From contig JANBVO010000004.1 in assembly GCA_030052745.1 (NCBI GenBank), forward strand, positions 992,001-1,056,000: a stretch of DNA of 64,000 bases, written 5' to 3'. The stretch comes from Pleurostoma richardsiae. Its lineage: Eukaryota > Ascomycota > Sordariomycetes > Calosphaeriales > Pleurostomataceae. The translations under genes and the position numbers were made by a program. The notes beneath the pieces are model-generated. The model made no database searches. It saw nothing but the letters and a program-made list of their open reading frames with translations, and was not told where the DNA came from. Below, piece by piece: positions 23,133-34,766 of the stretch (its first letter is position 1; each line of letters starts with the position of its first letter).

Positions 23133-23617
23133 TTATCTCTGCGACATCTTGGCCGTCATCTCGGCGTTGTGCTCCTGGAAGCGCTCGCTCAGGCGCTGGG
23201 ACATGGCCATGGACTTCTGGACGCAGCGCGTGACGCAGCCACTCTCACGGGTGGAGACGGCCTTGGAGGTGAAGTCGTCGATGCAGGACATGAAGCAGTG
23301 GTCGACCAGATTGCCGAAGAGCTGTTCGGGGAGGCCGGTATGTTAGCTTTTCTTCTTCTGCCTGTATTGGCGTCCTTCAGGTAGGTCCGGCTAGCGACGT
23401 AGCAAGGCGAGGGACGGTGAGGTACGCATGAGGAGCGAGTGGGACAGGGAGGGAGTTGCTGGGCTATGCACGTACGCTGACGAACTCCTTCACCTGCCGC
23501 TTCTGCATGCGCTGCTCGAGCTCCTTGGCCTCAGCCGAGTTGAGTCCGCCGATTCTGCAGGAAAGCGTTAGGTATCTCACCAGTTTTCTTCATCTTTATA
23601 TGCACTGACCCGTCCAT
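23133..23617 (-). CDS. TIM9: Small Tim chaperone Tim9
   Basis: Three exons on the minus strand: 23617-23610 (8 nt), 23554-23476 and 23321-23133, giving 91 aa, normal for the family. The twin CX3C motifs are Cys38/Cys42 and Cys58/Cys62 with 15 residues between the pairs. Tim9 signature stretches are LNSAEAKELEQRMQKRQVKEF before the first pair and LFGNLVDHCF, DFTSK and TRESGCV around them. The Tim9-Tim10 hexamer escorts hydrophobic carriers through the mitochondrial intermembrane space. The first coding exon is ATG-GAC-GG only, followed by a 55-bp intron. The second intron is 154 bp. Splicing was chosen to rebuild the conserved MDG-start and the EFVSLFGNL junction. Confident. Confidence 0.93.
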
Positions 23618-26600
23618 GTTTATGTGATAGAAGGGGGATCTGGGGGCGTGTATTGGAGGTGCGTTGATGGTATAGCGGACTTCTCGATGGCTGCACGGCG
23701 TTGAAACCTCGACTCCAGTGCAAGTGATGAAAATTCCGAGAGCTCGGGACAGCTACCAGTGACGTCGGGCTGCCCGCCAATCAGCGTTAGTGCGGAAATC
23801 AGTCACGTGACTATGAGTCTCTCATCTCCAGGCGGAGTTTGGAAGAGACAGACGCCTACTGTTCTCTCTCTGATCATGCTGCTCACCAGGAGGGTGCAGT
23901 TGCTTGAGGCAGCTATTACCGAGTAACGCACATGCATGAGAATCTCTAATGCCTTGTCTAGCAAGCTGGAATGAGCATAAAGCCTGATCCGGTACTGACA
24001 CGTCCATCCCGAGTCCAAGGCCGGAGGTTTTCCCGCGGTCTGCGTCGAACAACTTCGGGATAAACAAGTCTAAGACACAAATGCCGGTCGGCGTCACAGT
24101 GCAGATACGAGAGTGAAGTCGTATTCCAGGCAGATGCAGCTGGACAACCTGCAATGCGGTGGTGTTTCGGCCATCGCTGCGTGCGGCTGCAACTCCGGAT
24201 AGCGCACCGCTTCCCAGAGCCAAGAGGAGAGACTGCAGGCGCATGCAGGAGACCACCGTTTCAACTAATGTACGAGCTTACATGAAACGGATTTGGCGGG
24301 CTCCAGACCGCCTTCCTGGGTATCGTGATGGAAGCATTGCCCCAGAGAACTAGTGTAGCTCTCAGTCATCCGGCACACATGACAGGCGGACGGGCGCTAT
24401 ATCCGGGGCGGCGTGGGCCAACTGACAAAGTGCATGACGAACTGCTGGCGAAGCTTTCCAGCACGGGGACACGTCGCGGAAACCGGGGAAGATGATATAC
24501 CCGTACCTCCCCTACTAATACGTACCAGGACCCTAGAATGGTGCCTCAATCAGGCACACATGACCTCTTGTTGGACATGCCGCCGGCTATTATAGGATCA
24601 GCAGAGACGGTCGCTCTGAGCCCCGGGAGTTTACGCTGGTAGAGGGGCAACGACAGTACGCGGTCGGTCCGGAGGGGCAAAGAGATGACGAGGCTGTGCC
24701 CGGAAAACTTGCTTTGCTCTCGGCGGTCCTGACGGCGGGGACAGGGCAGCAATTGCACGGGTGTGTCTTACCTGTCTCTGGAGTGGCCCAGCTCCTGCAT
24801 AGGCTGGTAGGTACCTCCCTATCGCCTACATTACTCGTCGTTCGAAGTGTCAGTGAGTTGTGTCTTTGAGCTAAATATGGAACTTTACGCCTAGGAAAGC
24901 CGAAACCTGGGGGGGTGTGGCTGATGAGACTCCCTCGGCCGACTGGACCCGTTCCTCCATCACGGTCCGTACTACCTCACTACAGGACTCTACCTAATTA
25001 CAGTACATATCCTGCAGCCAAGGAGGAGCTGCTTGTCCGAGACGATTGTCGAGGTGTACCACCGTGGAAATGTGAGATGCGACGGGAGATAGTAGACGAC
25101 GTCATACCTGCTACTTACAACCGTTTTCTCTGCTCGTCTGTGCAGGTGGTGCCCCTGCGTGTCAATCATTAGAATGCAAGGTCGGGGTTCCACCGCAAGC
25201 GACTGCTCGGCAAGATCCTAAAATGGAGCCCGTTGGGTGTAACTGCACAACCTAACGCTCGCAGATCTGCACTGTGCATACAGTACAATGCCGTTTTCTT
25301 CGAGCTGATGCCTCGCCCGTCGCTTTTGGCGCCCGAGACCAGGCCGTTCTATGCCACACTAGCGAGCGACGTTAATCGAGTAGCCTATCTCGCTGGTCAG
25401 TCTGCCGGGTTGGGTGTCTCTTAAAGTTCCAGGAACCAGAAACAGAAGATCTTGTTGTTCCTCGCTCACCGACAAGAGAGTTCAGCTTGACGCGGAGCTC
25501 ACTGGCATTCGCATGACACAGAGACATGCCGATATGGTTTTGCAAATACCTAGTATCAGGCAGTAATTTCACGCTTTCCCAGCACTACCTCGGAAGCTGG
25601 CAAGACAGACTGGAAGCTAGACGAACTGCCTCCCCGCAGTTGACCCAGTTGAGCCATGGATGATGATCTGCATAGTTCTTTGTCTTGCTGGATCACCAAG
25701 GCCGGACAACATGCATTAGGTGCCAACTCAGTCTGATAGTACAGAGATAACTGAGATAACTGGAGGAAACCTTAAGGTGGCTAGGGCAGAAGTAACTTGA
25801 GATAGAAGCCTTTGTTCATGAGAACTATCTACACCACTACCTTTACATACCATAAAGAGATCGGTGTCATGGGATGGGTATCGTAGGAGCCAACAGCTTG
25901 GATGGATGCCAATGGGAGGAGCTGCCAACGACAACATTAGAAAATAACGTCTCCGGCACAGTTCGCTCAGATTAAACGGCACGGCGTCTCCAAGTAAGGT
26001 ACCTGCTGCACCCTTGTCTTACTCGGCCTAGCCTCAGTGCATGTAGGTAATAATACTCGCGGGTGCAAATGAAGGTGGATTTTATCCCAGCCGGGCCCTA
26101 TCCCATCGATTTTCAGCCTTTAAGGTTTCGCTCTGGGCCAAAAAAGCCTTTCTTCTAATTTAAGGTCACCAAAACATCGGCCTCATCTGCGGACACGAAA
26201 ACAACAAGGGCGACGCGCCAAGGCCGAGTAAGAAGTGCAAGACGTGCAAGAAGTGCAAGTCACCGACTGGTGAGGAGCTGATGCTCACAGGTTGTGTGTG
26301 CACTCTGTTAACAAGGTACGTCCTGCAGTACTCTACCTGCCTGGTAGTACTGTACCTATTACGGAGTACATGCCTAGGTACCTCCACCCTTCTTTACTGT
26401 GCTGTATCCACCTTAATTAAAAGGCACCGACTGGTACCTTACCGGCACATCTGCACACGTACGGATTCGTACAACTGCTAACGCTGCCGTTAATTTGGTG
26501 CAGAACTGCTGCCCGACCTATTAATTTGCACGAGAGAAAATATACAAAGATCGAAACATCGCAAAAGAGGCACAGGATCTGCTCGGCTTCTTTGCCTCTT

Positions 26601-27053
26601 GCCTTGTCTCCTCCGTCGCTGCAGCTCGCGCCCTCACAGAGCGCCGCACCCCTCTGCGCCCAATCAGGGAGCCGTGTCGCAAAACGGCATCCCGCTACCA
26701 GCCCAGGCCCGCGGGTGGTGCATAGCGTCACAGCTCACGCTTCCTTTCTCCGCGCCTCGCTCATCCAAACTCCCACCACCACCACCGCCACTACCACCAC
26801 GACGCTCCACCTCGACTCTATTTACCACTCTCACCCATCATTCCGCTGCGCATCGCATCGCATCGCATCGCACCGCGCCGCTTCGCAGCCTTCCCGATCG
26901 CTCGACTGCCTCTCATCGAGTCTCGCTCTCGACGCCGACTTCCATCTGCTCACTCTGTCTTCCCGACCGAAGAACTACTGACTCCAGGACGTCGCGAATC
27001 CTCGTCGCATTGGCCTCCAAGACAACTCCGCACCTCGTTGCGCCGTCACCGCG
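23618..27053. other. 3.4-kb gene-free interval, RhoGAP promoter at its right end
   Basis: No frame here resembles a conserved protein and none exceeds 160 codons without low-complexity composition. The right part (26260-26480) is rich in TACCT/GGTAC promoter-like sequence. From about 26600 the plus strand becomes strongly CT-rich and ends in a leader with a pentanucleotide repeat just before the RhoGAP start. I recognise no transposon. Confidence 0.5.
26849..26872. repeat. (GCATC)n microsatellite in the RhoGAP leader
   Basis: About five tandem GCATC units, the last degenerate (GCACC), in the CT-rich leader about 180 bp before the RhoGAP start codon. A CCA/CCG triplet tract lies nearby at about 26774-26800. 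Confidence 0.8.
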
Positions 27054-29905
27054 ATGACGTCCGCAGTCCCTCCCAATCCCGGCGTCCCTCCGCCCCCGAC
27101 GATCAACCATCCCGGCGCTCAACCCGCTACTCCTGCCCATATCCAGCCTGCTACCCCGACCGCTCCGTCCCAAGCTGCATCCCCGCCGAGTAAACGAGAC
27201 CTCAAGTCGTGGTGGAAAGGCTTTAAGCTGCCGTCCAAACATCAAGATGCAAATGGTGAACAAGATCCTCTCACTTCTGGCAAGCCTCCTCCTCTTCCTC
27301 TTACTTCCGCGCCTTCGTCTGCTTCCCAACAGAATCATTACAAGTCGCGTCCTCCAGCCTCATACAGATCAGTTACCGTCTTCAGCGAGAGCTTTGATGG
27401 CGGCCTCCAGGCCGCCTCTGATGAGGCTACCTTGTGCGAGTATCTCAAGGAAGAAGATCAGCACAAGCCTGCGAACCTGGCTGCTCCTTCAAGTGATGGC
27501 CCGCAGCCCAAGTCTTGTATCCAACAGTTGCACAAAGTGTTCTGCGACTGCTTTACGTGTGCTTCCAGCGACAACCTCGCAGCACAATGCGCATCTTTCA
27601 ACAATATGAAGAAGGAGCGCGATGCTAAACTGCGAACCGCAGCAGAGTCGAAAGGACCAGGCATCTTTGGTGTGCCGCTCCGACAGAGCATCACCTATGC
27701 CAACGTGGCCATCTCCCTCGTCGATGACAACGGCAAAAGCTACATATACGGCTACGTCCCAATCGTTGTGGCCAAATGCGGAGTGTTTTTGAAAGAGAAG
27801 GGTGGGTGACGTTCTCTCCCCGCAGGAGCGGTGCGGCGGGTTTACTGACACGCGCTATAGCAACGGGTGTCGAAGGCATTTTTCGCCTGAGCGGGTCGGA
27901 GAAGCGGATCAAGGAGCTCAAACAGATATTCGACTCGCCCGACCGCTACGGCAAAGGTCTCAGCTGGGAAGGCTACACTGTCCACGACGCAGCCAACGTC
28001 CTCAGGCGGTATCTGAATGACCTGCCTGAGCCCGTCGTTCCTCTGGATCTCTACGAGAAATTCCGCGAGCCCCTCAAGGGCGCGACGAAGCAAGCGGTTG
28101 GAGATGCTGAGGGTCCACAGTTTGTTGATGATTTCGACCTCGACGGCGCGATTCGCAAGTACCAGGAGCTGATCACTGAGCTGCCGCCGCTGAACCGGCA
28201 GTTGCTCCTCTACATCCTTGACCTGCTGGCCGTCTTCGCAGCCAAAGCAGATGAGAACCGGATGACTTCACAGAACCTTGCCGCAATCTTCCAGCCTGGG
28301 ATGCTCTCGCATCCCAACCACGCCATGTCCCCAGAGGAGTACCGCCTGAACCAGTGTGTGCTCATTTTCCTGATCGAAAATCAGGATCACTTCCTGATAG
28401 GAATGCAAGGCACGGCAGCAGATGAGAAGACTGTGCAGGAGGTTCAGAAGGGCACGCCACCCGTCAACACCCCAGTAACTCCCATTCCCAACCGGAAGTC
28501 GGGTGTCTACAGGTCCTCTTCCAACGCAAGTGCGGGAGCGGAGAGTGTGGCGAGAGAAGGTATGGTCCGGCGGAACCGGTCGACCTCCTCGAGGCACTCC
28601 CGCCAGTCAACGGGCGGTCCCAGCCCGGCAAGTCCGGCTCTCGCAACGACACCGACCGGAGGGCTAGGACGCAGCAACACTGTTCCGTCGAAGAAGTCGC
28701 CAGCACTACAGTCTGCACGCTTCAAGAGGGCTGAGCACTCGCCTGCGCCTCCATCTCCCCTGACCCCTGTGATAGTACCGGCTCCTGCCTCGATTCCGGC
28801 GCCTCCAACTGTGGAAGAGGTACCAACGCCCGAGTCTGGCAACGACATCCTAGCAGCTGAGGGCAAAACGGTGCCGGCGGCACAACCGAAACTGGCAGGG
28901 AAGAGCCAAGAGAGACTCCTCCTTGAGGCACAGCCCGAAGTCGCGACGCCATCTCGCGAGCGCAACCTGCAGAGCCTGTTCCAGCGGTCGCCTACTGGTG
29001 ATAGCGAGAAGAAGCCGCCCAACAAGCTCCGGAAGAAGAGACTTCCGGGCAGTGCCAATCCTAGCGCACAGAGCTCGACCGCGTCACTGTCTCACTCGGC
29101 GGTAGCTGTCTCCCCGAACGTTGAGATGTCAAACCCGCTGGAGTATATCAGCGAGCCCCCCAGGTCTGATGTCAGCGCTACGTCGGCGTCCTTCGACCAG
29201 AAGTCGACAATCGTCGAGGAGACGCCGTCTGAGCCCACTCCCCGCGCCTCGCAGATCCCCTCCCACAGTACTTTGCATCCGGCAAGCGCGGAGAATCCGC
29301 TTCGATCCAAGAAATCGCCGCCGACCTCCTTACACAGCTCATTCAACGAGGGCTCCGATATTGACCAACTGGAGGAGCTTCCCGCGCCCCAGGAACAACC
29401 GGAACAGCCGGAGCAGCAAGAAAAGGAAAAGCGCCGTCGATGGCGCTTATCACGGCGGAAAGAGGACATGGCTGCTGTGCCGAATCCTGCGGTGACTTCA
29501 CCGAAGAAGGTTCTTGGCTCAAACACAAATGCAGACGTGAGCACCAGCACAGTGGGCAGCTCTGCTAACAGGCCGAGGCGCAGCTTCACGGGTGAATCAT
29601 CTGACCCCACGCTCTTCAGCACGGAGGCCGTGTCCAGCCAAGAGTCAGGAAGCCGAGAAGGCAAGGACGGGAAGGACGACGGTCGAGGGCTGACGAACTG
29701 GATCAAGAACAAGTATCGCGGGGCCAAGGAGAATGCAGAACAGCGACGGAACAAGTCACCACCGGCGGACCGATCGACTCAGAGCTTGCCGGTTGGCCCC
29801 AAGAGCTTCGACACCAACCAGCCAGCTGAGGCAGACAATCCTCCGTTACGCGAGCAACCTCCAAACCAGCAGCAACAGCAGGAGCCCAACGTTTCGCAGC
29901 ATTAA
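27054..29905 (+). CDS. RhoGAP protein of the Sac7/Bag7 type
   Basis: Two exons, 27054-27801 and 27861-29905 (59-bp intron), giving 930 aa. The RhoGAP domain spans about residues 205-400: IFGVPLRQSITYANV, SYIYGYVPIVVAKCG, then GVEGIFRLSGS with the arginine finger at Arg258, YTVHDAANVLRRYLNDLPEP, and a late NLAAIFQPGML block. The pattern matches yeast Sac7/Bag7, which accelerate GTP hydrolysis on Rho1 and so restrain cell-wall integrity and actin signalling. Before the domain is a SWWKGFK motif (52-58) and a Cys-rich stretch (KVFCDCFTCA). After it come about 500 disordered Ser/Pro-rich residues, ending with a basic NWIKNKYRGAKENAEQRR block and a Gln-rich tail. The domain is intact. The target GTPase is inferred from the yeast relatives. 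Confidence 0.93.
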
Positions 29906-32064
29906 TTCGGTGCTGCATGTGAACCATGGTGGATGAACTGTCCACCACGGCGATGATTGAGGTGCCACAATGAGAGATATGACGGGGGCGTCGCCGGTGG
30001 GTTTTATGATGTTAATGTCTACTTCCTTATAACTCTTTTTCTTTTTCCAGGGGCACTCCCCCAGGCGGCCATTCCGACGAGGAATCACCGCCTTCTAGAC
30101 GACGGAGACATGACTTGGCTTTTTGTTTTCCCTCGTCTTTTGACGGCCGTCGTTGTGAGGCTCTCTGCCCTTGTGGAGAGCTGTGAATACGGGAGGGAGG
30201 GTTTGCGATTGAGGATACCCTGGTTTACACAGTTGTTTGGGAAGAGCACTTTCGGCTGCTTGTGGTGTCTTGTGGCGGCGAAGTAATGCTGGTCTCTGTT
30301 TCGGTGTTAGGGGGGGAAGGTCTGACTGCTTGAAAGCTGTCTCCTGTGATCAGGTCCGAGACGTTCGTCTTTGACGAGCATCCGGTGTTTGTGTACTGAA
30401 AAAGAAAAAGAGGTCCCCCTGGATTGCGTGGATTGTGGGATGATGGGAAAATGAGATGTTGTAGAGTACGGTAATAGGGGTCCTCGCCAGAAGAAAGGAA
30501 AAGACATTCTTGATGACACTCAGGCCACAACGTGATTGCTAGTTCATGAACAGCTGGTGAGGTAATGACTGTTGACAGGTGTAGAACGACGTTGGAGTCC
30601 AGTGTTTAAGTGACATGTGAAACGCTCAGCAGCTGGGGCGTGGGGGCAGTCCTCAGCTCTGGAGGGCTGAAGTGTTCCCCACAAAGATCACCTTCGAATG
30701 CGCGCTGAAGTCCGGAAGGCGGACTTAAGTCCAGCTCCTTTGCTCCGACACATCTCTACGTGACAGGGCGAGGTCTCACCCCATAATGTATACTCACGTC
30801 AGACAACCTGTCATTGCATGCTCACCAGAGGGATTCGCATAGATCCCCACCCAGATACATAGATTTAGATCAGAAACGGGCAATATTACCCGGTTCGCAA
30901 GGAGCCGGGCGGCAGCCCCCTCTCCCCCCCCTCGCACTGGGATTCGACGGCGGTACGAGGCAATTCCTGGAAGGATGAAGAGTCACCTGGCCATGCTTCT
31001 TTTCATGCTTCTAGCCTCGCAGGATTTTTTCTTCCCTCGTCCTCAGCAGGCGCCGAAGTCGGCACGTAGTCTGTGTCGTCTGCAGTGGTGATATCCACAT
31101 AGGACCGTGGAGGGTGGACCCTGGCGGGAGGCTAACGGCCTTACCCCTTGGTCCGCCAGGCCGGCTCGGATGAGTGAAAGAGTCATATTGGAGGACTTGT
31201 CCTGCGAGAGTTGTCGATTCTCGCAGAGATGGAAGAAGAGGCGCACATCCAAGCCATGCCGCGCAGGAACTGAGAGGAGCGCCGCGGGCCGTCACAGGGA
31301 CGGGAAAAAGCTTGACATCCTCGGCAGCGAGACGGAAGATCCGGGCTGAAGAGGCTTGCCGCATGCCTCCTTAGCGCACTTCCCCGCATTCTCGGCTGGG
31401 AAGATGGAGGGGGTGGGAGGCGCCGCCATTTGACCTTTTCAACATCGAGTCGCGAAAAGACCGAGGCGACCAGGCCAAACTCAAGGGGGCAAATGCGAAG
31501 CAGAGGCGCTTGCAGCGCCGGACTTAGCAGCCATGCCACCGCTATCCCCATCCCGTCCAAATGTTCCATCATGATGATAATGACGAGGGTTGATCAGGAC
31601 CAACGCCAACACCAACACAACCACCCGGAGTAGCAACGGAGTCTGCTTTCGGTCCGGTCCAATGGGCGCCTCCGCTTCCCACCTGGCAGCGCTTCCAGGC
31701 TAACGGAAATAAATGACACAGATCTTCTCGCGGAAAGCTGCCAATGCGATCTGGAGTGCGCGGGATCACGTAAGGAGTGAGCATCTTAAAAGGAAAAGGC
31801 ACTGCCGATGCCATGGCCGTAGTGTGTGTCCCACCCCCCCACAAGACCGCCGCTTTGGTCTTCTTTCGACGGCGTCGTTCTCCCGGCGAATCACAAGGCA
31901 GGGATTGGTTTGCTAGCTTCTCCAGTCCTGGCCCCGGACCGGACGTCGCATCGTAGTCGAGCTCCGAAAATATGTCACGACTGCGGCCTTTCGCAGTCAG
32001 AGGGTCGTGCCCTCCCTCAGACGAGTGTCGCGATTGAATGGAGATCAAGAGGTGAAAACAAGGA

Positions 32065-32096
32065 GAGTTCTCTTCGGCCTCTTCGGCCGAGAACTC
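32065..32096. repeat. 8-bp inverted repeat with 16-bp spacer
   Basis: GAGTTCTC at 32065-32072 pairs with GAGAACTC at 32089-32096. The spacer holds a direct repeat (ttcggcc twice). It lies about 550 bp before the permease start and could be a dimeric regulator site or a hairpin; function unknown. Confidence 0.6.
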
Positions 32097-32163
32097 GTGG
32101 AGGTGCATACACCCGTCGAGTCTCGGGTCGCTGCGCATGCATGTCACTCGCTCGTTTGGCCAC

Positions 32164-32190
32164 CTTCCAATCTGTCTCGCAGATTGGAAG
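32164..32190. repeat. Perfect 11-bp inverted repeat, 5-bp loop
   Basis: CTTCCAATCTG, a TCTCG loop, then CAGATTGGAAG. The arms match at all 11 positions. It contains CCAAT on one arm and ATTGG on the other, so it also resembles paired CCAAT-box (HAP complex) sites. It lies about 450 bp before the permease ATG. Confidence 0.7.
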
Positions 32191-32639
32191 ACACATCCGC
32201 ACAAGTACCCCGGGCCGCAGCCAGTCACTAGCCCAGATCGCTAGTGTACCAGTGTACAACCGCGGCACGTCTTTCCCGCAATCGTGTCTAGCGGTGACTC
32301 GAGCGTGCTCCTCCGTACCGGAAGACCCAGCCAGTGGTGGGGGATCTTCATCCTCGCGCGGTCAGCATGTGTCCAGCTCTCGGGGGCATTGATCCACACG
32401 AGCTTCTCCAAAACTAGCATTAGCACTGCGACTCTGATGCGCCGGTAGGGGTCCAGCTTGTGGAATGCGGGCGGAGGAACATGGCCTGAATCCGATATTT
32501 AGACTCGGGCCGCCCGCTCCCACACGGTCTCGAGTTCTGGTCCGTTTTTGAAAATATTGGAGTATCTCTTCCCATACGTTGTCGTGGTGTGTCGTCTGGA
32601 TTGTTGGACGTCGTTGAGTCAGCAAGCTTGACGTTCACC

Positions 32640-34766
32640 ATGTTCTTCAAGAAGTCACGTAAGTCTCTTGTGCCTTCCATCCTTTCATTGAGTCACGTAC
32701 CGCCGATCTGGTCGCGCCGGAGCGCTGGGCGAATGGCAATGCGCCGACGTGTCGTGCCTTGTGCCTTCCCCTTCGTGCCTCCCAGCGCCACGGTTTAGCC
32801 CAGCGGGCCGAGCCCTAGTGCAGCCTCATCCCATGCGCTCGGGTGCTAATAGGGGGCGCAGACTCCGACGAGGTCGTCGACCAGGGCGAGAAGGCGACCG
32901 TCAGCAATAATGGCATTGCGGCGAACCCGGAGAGCGGCGGCGAGACCGAGTACGACGAGCTGCATGTGCCGTGCCCCCCGCACACGACGGAGAAACGACT
33001 CATGTCCAAGATTGACTGGCATATCCTGCCCTTTGTCAGCGTCTTGTACTTGATGGCCTTCCTGGACCGGGTCAACGTCGCCAACGCGCGCTCTTTCAGC
33101 CTGGCCGCGGACCTCGACCTCACGGGCGTCATGTATAACACCGCGCTGGTCATCTTCTTCGTGCCCTACATCCTCTTCGAGATCCCGTCCAACATCCTGC
33201 TGAAGCGCTTCTCCCCGCGCATCTGGCTGCCGCTTTGCGGTATGGTCTTCGGGCTGGTCACTTGCTTGCAAGGTGTGGTGCAGAGCTACTCGGGGCTTCT
33301 GGCGACGAGATTCTTCCTGGGTCTGGCCGAGTGCGGCATGTTCCCCGGGTGCTTTTACCTTTTGGGTATGTGATGAATGGTGGCGCCGAGATACTCCGTG
33401 GTACACTTTCTTCTGCAGAACACTCACGTCTTCTTCCAGGCATGTGGTACAAGAGACATGAGTCGCAAAAGCGGTTCAGTTTCTTCTTCTCCTCGACATC
33501 CCTGGCTGGCGCCTTCGGTGGACTGTTGGCCTCTGCCATTGGCAAGAGTACGTATATATCAGGACATTAAGAGCAGCGTATAGCGCTGGAAACTCCTCAA
33601 ATTTCGTCCCCGGAAGGAGAGATCTGCGTCTCGGGACAACGAGCTGACGGAGCCTAATAGTGGACGGCTTGCGCGGATACCACGGATGGCGCTGGATTTT
33701 CATTATTGAGGGCAGCGTGACCTTTGTGATCTGCTTTATATTCCTGTTCATTTTCCCGCCATTGTGAGTCCTACCCTTGAAGGAAAAGTAGAGTGACACC
33801 GAACAACAACCTGACACAACCCCTATTTGACAGCCCCGAGGAAGCAACATGGCTCCGCGAAGACGAACGAGAGTATATCAAGGCTCGTCTACAAGCTGAT
33901 CAAGGTCATAACGCTGCTGAGAGGCGTGTTACGCTACGGGATGTTGCCACTGTCATGAAGGACTACAAGATCTGGCTCGGTGGATTCATGTACTTTGGGT
34001 AAGTTTTACGACCACCAACTCCATGAGAACCTCTCAACTGACTCCCTGCCCTCTCCAGCTGCATCGTCCCTGCGTATGGGTTTGCTTATTTCGCACCAAC
34101 CATCATACAGACGTACCATTACAGTGCCATCCAAACTCAGTTACACTCAGTGCCACCCTGGGTGGTGTCCTTCGGCTTCAGCATGATAGTTGCATACCTC
34201 TCTGACAGGCTACGACACCGGTTTCTCTTTGCCGTCTTTCCGGTCTGCATCTCGATTGCGGGCTTTGCGATCCTCATCAAGGTCCACGATAACATCGACC
34301 TCGAATACGCGGCCCTCTTCCTCGTTTGTCTCGTCTACGCTGGGATGCCAATATCGGTGTGCTGGTTTACGATGAACGTCGGCGGACATCATCGTCGGTC
34401 CATTGGTGTCGCTTGGCAGGTTGCTTTTGGTAATATCGGCGGTATAATAGCCGTGTTCGCCTTCTTGTCCAAGGACGCACCATTCTACCACACAGGTTAC
34501 TCTATCTGCATATCATTCTGCTGTCTGAGCGTTCTGAGCTGCGCAGTATACTTTGCTGCCTTGGTCTGGGAGAACAGGAAGAGGGATAAGACCCCCAGGG
34601 ATATCGGCCTCACTGAATATGAGAAAAAGGAGCTCGGGGTGAGTCACGTGAATGGTCACGTGCGCTATTACCCCTATTCCTACGGCGCAACAGACTTCCC
34701 ATTGTCCCAAACGCCTTTACTGACGTGTAACAGGACTTAAACCCGTCTTTCCGGTACATGCTGTGA
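32640..34766 (+). CDS. MFS permease, allantoate/nicotinate (Dal5/Tna1) type
   Basis: Seven exons: 32640-32658, 32853-33365, 33440-33547, 33661-33763, 33834-33998, 34059-34638, 34734-34766, giving 506 aa. All junctions use GT-AG and keep frame. The protein starts with a short acidic cytosolic tail, then KIDWHILPFVSVLYLMAFLDRVNVANAR, typical of the anion:cation symporter family. The loop signature RFFLGLAECGMFPGCFYL, GWRWIFIIEGSVTF, and FPEEATWLREDER before the central loop also fit. About twelve spans are predicted, with a final DLNPSFRYML tail usual in this group. Family members import nicotinic acid, allantoate, pantothenate, biotin or sugars-acids, so the substrate here cannot be fixed. The plasma membrane is the likely location. 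The first exon is only 19 nt and the first intron 194 bp. Confidence 0.93.

Larger units (their letters stand above)
29906..32639. other. 2.7-kb interval, 3' region of RhoGAP and permease promoter
   Basis: I see no gene. Minus-strand frames at 31183-31572 and 31569-32228 are open but read as composition artefacts. The right end carries two inverted repeats upstream of the permease (listed separately). Confidence 0.5.

Noticed and set aside
31183-32228. Overlapping minus-strand frames of 129 and 219 codons upstream of the permease
   Set aside because: Composition looks non-coding, no motif, and the inverted repeats of the permease promoter lie close by.
29906-32639. Possible transposon or viral remnant in the 2.7-kb gap
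   Set aside because: No terminal repeats, no target-site duplication and no recognisable transposase or polymerase sequence in any frame.
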